NCBI GenBank assembly: GCA_030431755.1
Contig: JAUIIK010000016.1
Coordinates: 1-57,857, forward strand
Source of the DNA: Chloroflexia bacterium
GTDB taxonomy: Bacteria; Chloroflexota; Chloroflexia; Thermomicrobiales; CFX8
Length of the DNA: 57,857 bases
Direction of reading: 5' to 3'
The notes under the pieces are model-generated. The model was not told the DNA's origin and searched no databases. It worked only from the letters and a program-made list of their open reading frames with translations. Shown in pieces: positions 50,900-57,857 of the stretch; position 1 is the stretch's first letter, and every line of letters begins with the position of its first letter. A program made the position numbers and the translations under genes.

Positions 50900-50951
50900 C
50901 GCGCCAGCGGACAGCCCCGCGGAAGCCGGCCGGCCCCGGCGGAGCGGTCTC

Positions 50952-53084
50952 CTAGACTCGGCGCGCTGCCTCCGGCGGGTTGACGAATGCTATCTCGGTT
51001 GCCTCGTCGGACCGCGTGCGCCGCAATGCGCTCGGCCACCAGAGCCATCGGTCGATGTCGAAGGCGAGCGCCGGCACGAGGATCGAGCGAACGATCAGCG
51101 TATCGAGCAGGACGCCGAACGCGACGAGAAACCCGAGCTCAGCCATCGATACCAAGGGCATGATCCCGAGCACCGAGAAGGTTGCGGCAAGTACCAGCCC
51201 GGCCGAGGTGATGACCCCGCCAGTCGCGGCCAGTCCGCGTAGCGTTCCCTCACGGGTGCCATGGGCGTAGGCTTCCTCATGGATGCGGCTGACGAGGAAG
51301 ATGTTGTAGTCGATACCCAGCGCGACCAGGAAGACGAACCCGAGCATCGGAACCGTCGGGTCCACTGCGCCGAAGCCGAAGAGCTGCTCGAAGAGGACGA
51401 CACTGACGCCGAGCGCCGCGCCGAACGAGAGCACGACCGTCGCGATCAGCACCAACGGCGCGACGATCGCCCGCAGCAGCAAGCCCAGGATGACCGTCAC
51501 CGCGACCAGCACAACCGGAAGAATCACGCGCAGGTCGCGCTCATTAGCTTGCGCGACATCGAGGCTTTCCGCGTCGGGGCCGCCGACCTTCGCTTCGGCT
51601 CCGGCGACGGCATGGACGTTGTCACGCAGATTGCGGACGATGTCGTAGGCCCCCTCGGTCCCTGGCTCGGCATCGAGCGTCACCGAGAAGCTGGCAACGT
51701 CGTCGAGCGTCCCGGAGGGAGTGACGGCAGAGACATCCGGCGTCGATCGGATCGCCTCTTCGACGGCAGTGGACGCAGCGCTATCTGCGATGACCGTCAA
51801 CGGGCTGCCGGCCCCGGCCGGGAAGCTCTCGGCAATGAGCTGTTGGCCCTCGATTGCCTCGGGCACATTGCGGAATTGGTCTTCCGGCGCGAGGTTCGTA
51901 TCGAGATTCACGACGCCGAGCGTCATCACGGCCAGAGCAATGGCAGTAACGGCCCAAATCGGGCGCGGCCGTCGGCCGATCCAGCCCCCGAGCCGGGCCC
52001 AGACATTGCCGCCCTCCCTGACCTCAGCGCCAACGTGGGGCACGAACGGCCAGAACAGGCGGCGGCCGAAAACGACCAGCAAGGCGGGCAGCACCATCGT
52101 CATCGAAAGCAGCGCCGCCACGACCCCGAGCGAGCCGACAACGCCAAGACTCTGATAGGAGTTCAGGTCTGACGCCAGCAGGCAGAGCAGACCAACGATG
52201 ACCGTCCCGGCCGAGGCCAGGATGGCCGGCGTGGCGCGGCGCAGCGCAATTGCCATCGCCCGGTGCTTATCGGCGTGGCGCCGCAGCTCCTCGCGATAGC
52301 GCGCGATCAGCAGCAGCGCGTAATCCGTCCCGATACCGAAGACGAGGATCGGGAGCAATCCGCCACTCTGACCGTTGACCGTCAGCAGATCTTCCTTCGC
52401 AAGCAGGTAGACGGCCGCCGTTGCGAGGAAATTGGCGACGGCAACAGCGATCAGAGGAATCAGCCAAAGGAACGGACTTCGATAGGTGAGCAACAGCAGG
52501 ATTGCGACGACCGAAGCCGTCGCGGCGATGAGTCTCAAATCCGCGCCTTCAAAGACGGCGACGAGGTCGGTCGTGTAGCCAGCCGGACCGGTGACCTTCG
52601 CCTCCAGTCCATCGCCGCTGGTGACGGTATCTCGAATGAGATCGACATCCTCGACGATCTCGCCAGCGACGAGGATGATGCTGAACAGCGCCGCACTGCC
52701 ATCATCTGAAACTGCTACCGCGTCGGGGCTGACGTCTGGAAAGGCTGTGTCGAGGGCGGTCCGGTCGCGCTCGATCTGAGCGAGGTCCGTCTCTGTCAAC
52801 CCGCCAGCGCGGTGATAGACGACGACAGCCGGCATTCTGTCGCCCTGCTGGAGCTGCTCCTCAAACAAAGCGACATCGAGCGATTCGGCGCTATCCGGCA
52901 GGAATGCTGCGGCGTCGTTCTCCTCGACCGATTGCAACCGACCGGCGAGCGGCACAACCCCAATCGTCAGGATCAGCCAGAGAGCGAGGATGACCCACTT
53001 ACCGCGGCGCCCGGACGGTATGCCGGAGAGCCGGTTGCGAAGTCCGTCTGGTTTGTGTTCCAAGACATGGGCAGGAATAGCCAT
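50952..53084 (-). CDS. MMPL/RND-family membrane exporter
   Basis: The 710-residue protein has two repeats of a membrane bundle plus a large outside loop, as in mycobacterial MmpL and hydrophobe exporters. FGIGTDYALLLIARYREELR and LGIDYNIFLVSRIHEEAYAH are the conserved proton-relay segments (Asp-Tyr pairs) of the two halves. Likely cargo is lipid or drug-like. The strong GGAGGTT site precedes ATG 53084. A helical membrane protein and an ArsR-type regulator lie upstream on the same strand. Confidence 0.9.
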   Translation of the reverse strand: MAIPAHVLEHKPDGLRNRLSGIPSGRRGKWVILALWLILTIGVVPLAGRLQSVEENDAAAFLPDSAESLDVALFEEQLQQGDRMPAVVVYHRAGGLTETDLAQIERDRTALDTAFPDVSPDAVAVSDDGSAALFSIILVAGEIVEDVDLIRDTVTSGDGLEAKVTGPAGYTTDLVAVFEGADLRLIAATASVVAILLLLTYRSPFLWLIPLIAVAVANFLATAAVYLLAKEDLLTVNGQSGGLLPILVFGIGTDYALLLIARYREELRRHADKHRAMAIALRRATPAILASAGTVIVGLLCLLASDLNSYQSLGVVGSLGVVAALLSMTMVLPALLVVFGRRLFWPFVPHVGAEVREGGNVWARLGGWIGRRPRPIWAVTAIALAVMTLGVVNLDTNLAPEDQFRNVPEAIEGQQLIAESFPAGAGSPLTVIADSAASTAVEEAIRSTPDVSAVTPSGTLDDVASFSVTLDAEPGTEGAYDIVRNLRDNVHAVAGAEAKVGGPDAESLDVAQANERDLRVILPVVLVAVTVILGLLLRAIVAPLVLIATVVLSFGAALGVSVVLFEQLFGFGAVDPTVPMLGFVFLVALGIDYNIFLVSRIHEEAYAHGTREGTLRGLAATGGVITSAGLVLAATFSVLGIMPLVSMAELGFLVAFGVLLDTLIVRSILVPALAFDIDRWLWWPSALRRTRSDEATEIAFVNPPEAARRV

Positions 53085-53313
53085 CGTCGTTGAACCTCCT
53101 TCAACGATGAAGAAATCGTCGACCAGCGAGCGGTGCTGGCGTGCGGAGGTCTCCGTGGCTATCCTTCGAGGCGGGTACCCAACGAGATGGATGCCGGGAG
53201 TTCGCTCCGCGTTTGTCTATTGGGATCTACGAGCCGCTGGCCGGGTGTTGCAGCACCATGCCGGCGGCTTACTCAGTTCGCGTCGTACCCCTCCCCTCTG
53301 CGGTCACCACCGA

Positions 53314-53613
53314 TCACTCCACCTCCCGCAGAATGCGTTCGACATTCTCAATCCGCGCCTTGACTTCGCTCAGGTCGGCGGCAACGCGGCCCTGGTCGAC
53401 CACGAGCTGCTCTTGTGTGCTGGCAAAGCGGGCCGAGAGATCCCGGTAGGCATCCTCACGGGCAGCCGAAACCCTGGCCCGCCAGGAGACGAAGAACTGC
53501 CAGATCACAACGACGGTGATCGCCGTCACCATCGCAATCCCGGCGGAGGCAATCAGCGCGTCCGGCCATTGCGTACCGGAGCTTGACGACTCCTGCAACA
53601 GCATGGGCAACAT
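53314..53613 (-). CDS. small membrane-anchored coiled-coil protein
   Basis: The 99-residue protein has one membrane helix (about 19-42) and a charged coiled coil after it (about 50-98, EQLVVDQGRVAADLSEVKAR). I do not recognise it. It starts 3 bp after the regulator gene, so it is in the same operon, and may be an accessory protein of the MMPL exporter downstream. Confidence 0.65.
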   Translation of the reverse strand: MLPMLLQESSSSGTQWPDALIASAGIAMVTAITVVVIWQFFVSWRARVSAAREDAYRDLSARFASTQEQLVVDQGRVAADLSEVKARIENVERILREVE

Positions 53614-53616
53614 GGG

Positions 53617-53955
53617 TTAACTCTCCTTCTCAGTGTCTGTGTCGCGGTCCGTCAACGTGAGCGCCGCGCACGCGATCACCTGCGGCGTCAGCGGGATCTC
53701 GAACTCCGCCACGGCATAGAACTTCATTGCCCGACCGTCCTCCGAGAGTTCAAGCGATCCGCTGACGAGCCCGGCGTCTTCCAGCTTCTTCAGATGCATG
53801 TAAAGCAGCGGGCGGCTCAGGCCGACATCGCGCGCAAGCTGGCTGACGTAGTTCCGGCCCTCAGTGAGGACCGCGATGATCCGCAGCCGGTGTGGATTTG
53901 CGAGCGCCGACAACACATCGAGCAGTGCGTCACCGGACCGCCAGGCGTCATCCAT
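53617..53955 (-). CDS. ArsR-type winged-helix regulator
   Basis: The 112-residue protein has a winged helix (about 10-90): LLDVLSALANPHRLRIIAVL, then the recognition helix VSQLARDVGLSRPLLYMHLKKLEDAGLV. No metal-binding Cys pair (CxC) is visible, so it probably senses something other than soft metals. It heads an operon with a coiled-coil membrane protein and an MMPL exporter, which it likely controls. ATG 53955 has AGGA 8 nt upstream. Confidence 0.82.
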   Translation of the reverse strand: MDDAWRSGDALLDVLSALANPHRLRIIAVLTEGRNYVSQLARDVGLSRPLLYMHLKKLEDAGLVSGSLELSEDGRAMKFYAVAEFEIPLTPQVIACAALTLTDRDTDTEKES

Positions 53956-54028
53956 GTCAGCGATCCTCTCCATATGTCAGAAATAGTTTACAGGTGTAAG
54001 ATGGAGGTGTCAATTGAGAGCCGAAGAA

Positions 54029-54163
54029 GCTCCCTCCCCTGTCCCCTCCCTCGAAACCAAGGGAGGGGAATTTGGCTGATCATCGTGAGTCTTCAGGGAC
54101 GCACACGAACTAGCGACAGGATCCCCCTCCCTCGGTTTCGAGGGAGGGGACAGGGGAGGGAGC
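54029..54163. repeat. 135-bp element with perfect 30-bp terminal inverted repeats
   Basis: The left 30 bases (54029-54058, starting GCTCCCTCCCCTGTCCCC) are the exact reverse complement of the right 30 bases (54134-54163). Next to each end a further CCCTCC/GGAGGG hairpin occurs (for example CCCCTCCCTCG...AAGGGAGGGG at the left). No open frame is inside. It looks like a MITE or REP doublet. Confidence 0.8.
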
Positions 54164-54171
54164 GGCTGTTA

Positions 54172-54206
54172 CCTACAAACTACTCACTGCAACCTACAAC
54201 CTCTCC
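54172..54206 (-). repeat. heptamer tandem array (NNGTAGN on minus strand)
   Basis: On the minus strand, directly after the SDR stop codon: GGAGAGG, TTGTAGG, TTGCAGT, GAGTAGT, TTGTAGG. It matches the array after the ASST-like gene in both sequence and orientation relative to the gene. Confidence 0.8.
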
Positions 54207-54207
54207 C

Positions 54208-54981
54208 CTACGGGTTGCTCGGCGGCAGGAAGGCCCGGCCGGCGGAGCTGCCGCCGTTGACCATCAGCACCTCGCCGGTGATGAAGTCGGCCTCGGGGGA
54301 GGTGAGGAAGAGCGCCGCGTTGGCGATGTCTTGCGGTTGGCCGATACGGCCCCAGGGGATCGAGTTGGTCAGGGTGGACTTGTACTCGTCGGAGATGGGC
54401 GAGACCGCGCTGTTGACCTCGACCAGGCCCGGCGCGATGCAGTTGACCCGGATGTGGTGCGGGGCTAGCTCCAGTGCCAGCACCTTCGTGAACATGACGA
54501 CGCCCGCTTTGGAAGCGCAGTAGTGGGCCGCGCCGACCCGGCCGCTCTGGTACGCGCCGGATGAGATCGTGAGGATGTTGCCGCCCTGGCCGCTCGCAAT
54601 CATCGAGCGCGCCGCCGCCCGGCCGGTGAGGAAGACGCCGCGCATGTTCGTCTCCATCACCCGATCCCACTCCTCGACCTCCAAGTCGACGACTGGCGTG
54701 TTCGGGTAGATCCCGGCGTTGGCGACGACAACCGTTGGCGGTCCGAAGGTCTCCTCGACATGCCCGAAGAAGCCGTCGACCTGGGCCTCGTCGCGCACGT
54801 CGATGACGCCCGCTTCGAGGCGGTCCGGCTCACCGAGCTGAGTCGCGGCAGCTGCAACCGTGCTCTCGCGGTAGTCGCAGATGGCAACTCGCGCGCCGGC
54901 AGCGAGATACCCCTGAGCGATTCCCAACCCTATCCCGGCTGCCGCGCCGGTTACGATGACGATGTCGTTTGACCTATCCAC
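54208..54981 (-). CDS. short-chain dehydrogenase/reductase (SDR)
   Basis: The 257-residue classical SDR has the nucleotide motif IVTGAAAGIGLGIAQGYLAA (TGxxxGIG), the NAG motif VVVANAGIYP, the catalytic Ser in TISSGAY and the Tyr-Lys pair in HYCASKAGVVMFTK. The C-terminal GEVLMVNGGSSAG is typical of reductases such as FabG or glucose dehydrogenase relatives. The substrate cannot be told. NADP preference is unclear. Confidence 0.92.
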   Translation of the reverse strand: MDRSNDIVIVTGAAAGIGLGIAQGYLAAGARVAICDYRESTVAAAATQLGEPDRLEAGVIDVRDEAQVDGFFGHVEETFGPPTVVVANAGIYPNTPVVDLEVEEWDRVMETNMRGVFLTGRAAARSMIASGQGGNILTISSGAYQSGRVGAAHYCASKAGVVMFTKVLALELAPHHIRVNCIAPGLVEVNSAVSPISDEYKSTLTNSIPWGRIGQPQDIANAALFLTSPEADFITGEVLMVNGGSSAGRAFLPPSNP

Positions 54982-55060
54982 ACGCTACTCCCTCTGTCCT
55001 TATGCTTGACGGCTCCGCGCTATTCAACTACGAATCACGGGCGAGAACGGGGGAACCGCT

Positions 55061-55903
55061 ATGCCATTCGAACGCCTGGAGCTGCCAGGCGGCGCGCGTT
55101 GCGTCGTGACACTGACATTCGACAACTTCGGGGAGTCCTTTGACCTGCTGCGCTACGGCCACGCCGGAGGCGCGAACGCCGACGGCGTCTACGCGCCACG
55201 GCGCGGCGTCGAACGGGTGCTCGATCTGCTGGAGCGCCACGAGATACCGGCGACCTTCTTCGTCGAGGGCTGGAACGCCCACAAGTACAGCAGCCTGGCT
55301 CGGGAAGTCGTCGATCGGGGGCACGAGATCGCCGGTCACGGCTGGATGCACGAGCGCTGGAACGAGCTCGACCGCGAGACCGAGATCGACCTGATCGAGC
55401 GCGCGACGGAAGCGATCACCGAAGCGACCGGCAAGCGCCCAACTGGATGGAGAGCTCCATCCGGCCTGACGACGCGCTGGACCATCCAGCAGCTCAAGAC
55501 GATGGGCTACGACTACGACAGCTCATTTGGCGATGACGACGTGCCCTACTGGCTGCAAGTCACCAGCGACGGCGATGCCGAGATCATGGAGCTGCCCTGG
55601 ACCTGGACGCTTGACGACGCACCTTATTACGCCCATCCCGGCACGATCCACCAGCCCAGCCGGGTGATTGATCTCTGGATCGAGGAGTTCGAAGCGGCCT
55701 ACGAGATGACCGGCTACTTCATGCTAGTCTGTCACCCGCGTTACGCCGGACGGCCATCCCGCATCCGCGCGCTCGACCGGCTGATCGAGCACATCAAGGG
55801 CTATGACGGTGTCTGGTTTGCGCGCTGCGACGAGCTGGCGACCCACAGCGCAGGCGCAAACACAACGCCACACCATCCAGCCCCGGAGACTCACAATCCG
55901 TGA
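55061..55903 (+). CDS. polysaccharide deacetylase family protein (NodB homology)
   Basis: The 280-residue protein has the NodB domain: TLTFDNFGESFDLLRYGH (first Asp region), EIPATFFVEGWNAHKY, GHEIAGHGWMHERWNEL (metal His pair HxxxH) and GKRPTGWRAPSGLTTR (the RxPxG-like motif). The first motif has TFDNF rather than TFDDG, so one metal-binding Asp may be replaced, as in PuuE/allantoinase-like relatives. No signal peptide, so a cytoplasmic amidase role is likely. It overlaps the next gene by 4 bp. Confidence 0.85.
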   Translation: MPFERLELPGGARCVVTLTFDNFGESFDLLRYGHAGGANADGVYAPRRGVERVLDLLERHEIPATFFVEGWNAHKYSSLAREVVDRGHEIAGHGWMHERWNELDRETEIDLIERATEAITEATGKRPTGWRAPSGLTTRWTIQQLKTMGYDYDSSFGDDDVPYWLQVTSDGDAEIMELPWTWTLDDAPYYAHPGTIHQPSRVIDLWIEEFEAAYEMTGYFMLVCHPRYAGRPSRIRALDRLIEHIKGYDGVWFARCDELATHSAGANTTPHHPAPETHNP

Positions 55904-56910
55904 GGCATTTCGATACGCTCACCAAACGCGGCCGGGCACGGCGCTTGCGAAGCCTTGCCCGGCAGGCGCTGGAGTCCTACGACCTCGACGTGACGCGCGT
56001 CCGGCTCGTCAACAACGAATCGAACTGCACCTTTCGGGTCGACACACGCGATGCGGGTAGCTACGCATTGCGCGTCAACCTGCCGGGCATGCGCTCCGCC
56101 GCCGAGATCCGTTCGGAACTGCTCTGGCAGGAGGCGCTCTGGCACGACACCGACATCCCGCTGCCCCGGCCGGTGCGGACGCGAACGGGGGAGCTCGTCG
56201 TCGAAGCCCGCAACAAGCGCGTTCCGGAAGCGCGGCTCTGCAACGTCTCGAGCTGGGTATTCGGCCGGACGCTGTCGTATGCCAAGACGCCGGAGAACTT
56301 CAGAAAACTCGGCGTGCTCTCGGCCCGCATCCACGCGCACGGCCGCGGCTTCCAGCTACCGGCGGGTTTCGCGATGCCGACGCTCGACACAGTGCTCCCC
56401 GCCGGACGCGACGATGTGCTCTTTGACGGCGGCCAGCTTGAGACGCTGGCGCCGCCCACGCAACAGCTCGTTCTATCAATTCGCGCCGCGCTGGAGCCCG
56501 AGCTTGGTCGGATATACGCGCCCGGCTCGGCCCCGCAACTCATCCACGGTGACCTGCACTGGTGGAATGTGCTGATCTATCGTGGCCACCTGCAACCGAT
56601 CGACTTCGAGGACTACGCTCTGGCGTTTCCCATTCAGGAGATCGCGATCACCTTCTTCTACGTCCTCTGGGACGAGCGCTTTGATGAGCTGCTGCAAGCA
56701 TTCCGGGCAGGCTACGAGTCGATCTCAGGCTGGCCGGAGCAGCGTCCGGGGCAGTTCGAGCTGCTGATGGGCCAGCGGGCACTCGACCTGCTCAACCTGT
56801 TGATGAACTCGCCCTACGCCGAGGATAAAGAGTTCCTTGTCGAGTTCGTCGATATCGTCGACCGGGTCTATCGAACGCACTTCGAGCGCTGGAGGGCGCT
56901 CAACAGCTGA
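55900..56910 (+). CDS. APH-type kinase, HywG-like small-molecule phosphotransferase
   Basis: The 336-residue protein has an aminoglycoside-phosphotransferase/choline-kinase fold: Gly-poor N-lobe with NNESNCTFRVDT, catalytic loop LIHGDLHWWNVLIYRG (HGDLHxxN) and metal motif PIDFEDYALAFPIQEIAITF (DFED). It overlaps the deacetylase gene by 4 bp and is followed 23 bp later by a paralogue, so the three form one operon. Substrate unknown; homoserine, choline or sugar amine kinases are near relatives. The call name only describes the fold; no specific relative is claimed. Confidence 0.82.
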   Translation: MRHFDTLTKRGRARRLRSLARQALESYDLDVTRVRLVNNESNCTFRVDTRDAGSYALRVNLPGMRSAAEIRSELLWQEALWHDTDIPLPRPVRTRTGELVVEARNKRVPEARLCNVSSWVFGRTLSYAKTPENFRKLGVLSARIHAHGRGFQLPAGFAMPTLDTVLPAGRDDVLFDGGQLETLAPPTQQLVLSIRAALEPELGRIYAPGSAPQLIHGDLHWWNVLIYRGHLQPIDFEDYALAFPIQEIAITFFYVLWDERFDELLQAFRAGYESISGWPEQRPGQFELLMGQRALDLLNLLMNSPYAEDKEFLVEFVDIVDRVYRTHFERWRALNS

Positions 56911-56933
56911 CTGGAGGGGCGGCATGCAACCAT

Positions 56934-57857
56934 TTGCATTTCTGACAACACAGGGCCGCGCCAGGCGCTTGCGGGCGCTCGCCGCCGAGGCGCTGCAACA
57001 CTATGACTTCGAGGTCGAACGCCTGCGACTGGTGAACAACGAGACCAACTGCACTTTCCGCGTCGATACGACCGCTGGCGAAACGTACGCGCTACGGATT
57101 AGCCTCCCGGAAGTCCACACGTTCGACGAGATTCAGGCCGAGGTCGACTGGCAGCTGGCGGTCGGTCGCGAGACGAGCATTGCCACGCCAACGCCGGTCG
57201 CGGCAGCCTCGGGCGACTACATCGTCACCGCCGGCGCGCCGGGCGTACCGGAAGAGCGCCACTGCGTCCTCTTCAGCTGGTTGCCGGGCCGCGATCTCGA
57301 AGGGGTTGCGACCGCTCAGACATTCCGCGAGTTTGGCGCGCTGGCGGCGAAGCTCCACCAACACGGCGCGGAATATGAACCGCCGAATGGCGATGTCATT
57401 CGCCGGCTGGACAAGCTCTACCCCTTCGATGACCCGGACAAGATCGTGGAAGAGGAGACGGCGGCACACTTCCCGCCGGCCGCCTATGCCATGTTGCTCG
57501 ACATGCGCCAAGCCGCGCAGGACGAGATCGACTGGCTCTATGGCGGAGAGCGGCGGCCGCAGATCATCCACGGCGACCTGCACTGGTGGAACGTGATGTC
57601 CTATCGCGGGCGGCTCCAGGTCATCGACTTCGAGGATCTCAGCTGGGGTTTCGCCGTCCAGGACATCGCCATAACGCTCTACTACACCGCCCGCAGCGAC
57701 GCCTATCCAGAGCTTCGCGCGGCATTTCAGGCCGGCTACGAATCCGTCGCGCCCTGGCCGGAGCTGTATCCAGGGCAGATCGAGCTACACATGGTCCACC
57801 GGGCGATTGACCTCTTCAACTTCGTGCTTGGCTCGACCTATCGCGAGGATCGCGCGA
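56934..57857 (+). CDS. APH-type kinase, second copy (cut by window end)
   Basis: A paralogue of the preceding gene: 308 codons are visible and the frame is still open at the last base. Matching parts are TTQGRARRLRALAAEAL, RLVNNETNCTFRVDT, IIHGDLHWWNVMSYRG (catalytic HGDLHxxN) and VIDFEDLSWGFAVQDIAITL. GGAGGGG lies just before ATG 56934. The C-terminal 20-30 residues are missing from the window. Tandem paired kinases suggest two related substrates or a heteromer. Confidence 0.85.

Noticed and set aside
1-57857. tRNA, rRNA and CRISPR arrays
   Set aside because: I saw no cloverleaf with GGTTCRANNCC, no rRNA-like stretch and no regularly spaced direct repeats of CRISPR size.

Overview
The window comes from a GC-rich bacterial chromosome. 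No rRNA, tRNA, CRISPR array, phage gene or transposase was seen. The gene mix fits a Chloroflexota bacterium of the Thermomicrobia/Sphaerobacter type: cofD/cofC with an LLM-type oxidoreductase for coenzyme F420, a class II photolyase, paired CNNM/HlyC membrane proteins, acidic lipoprotein solute-binding proteins, and a Ras-like GTPase with a Roadblock protein. This assignment is an inference; no marker gene settles it.

Layout. 0.3-6.2 kb: a MetE-like enzyme, a tyrosine phosphatase and a peptide-type ABC transporter (two permeases and a binding lipoprotein, no ATPase), all on the minus strand. 6.5-15.7 kb: housekeeping and catabolic genes (CNNM protein, TorD-like fragment, 2-hydroxyacid dehydrogenase, transglutaminase-like protein, class III aminotransferase, LLM oxidoreductase, acetyltransferase, rhodanese). 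15.7-18.9 kb: a visibly less GC-rich island with a PATAN-like protein, a Ras-like GTPase, a stand-alone protoglobin and a Roadblock protein, closed by a palindromic terminator. 19.1-23.4 kb: metallo-beta-lactamase fold protein, cofD, cofC, then an NMT1-type permease and binding lipoprotein. 24.4-34.3 kb: map, a very large secreted subtilase, a TPR protein, an ECF sigma factor with its likely membrane anti-sigma partner. 34.5-40.2 kb: an AhpD-family gene with an in-frame TGA, photolyase, a small ribbon-helix-helix/membrane-protein cassette, a rearrangement scar, an amidase and an MFS transporter. 40.4-57.9 kb: second CNNM protein, two thiamine-diphosphate enzymes around a methyltransferase and an arylsulfotransferase-like protein, several small genes, an ArsR-type regulator with an MMPL exporter, an SDR, a polysaccharide deacetylase and two APH-type kinases, the last cut by the window end.

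Two observations stand out. First, the AhpD-family gene at 34534-35079 (minus) carries TGA where the second Cys of its CxxC motif should be. The frame stays open and recognisable afterwards, and a hairpin with a GGUCUU loop starts 18 nt after the TGA, as in E. coli fdhF. This is a strong candidate selenoprotein. Second, the 16.3-18.7 kb operon joins a haem-globin sensor to a small-GTPase/Roadblock switch, which suggests gas- or redox-controlled GTPase signalling.

The non-coding DNA holds several kinds of short repeats: three copies of a ~155-bp element with imperfect inverted ends, a 135-bp element with perfect 30-bp inverted ends, a 72-bp double hairpin, and heptamer arrays that each start one or two bases after a stop codon. 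The 3' end of the photolyase gene is duplicated 1.4 kb downstream and joined to what looks like the 3' end of an MFS gene.
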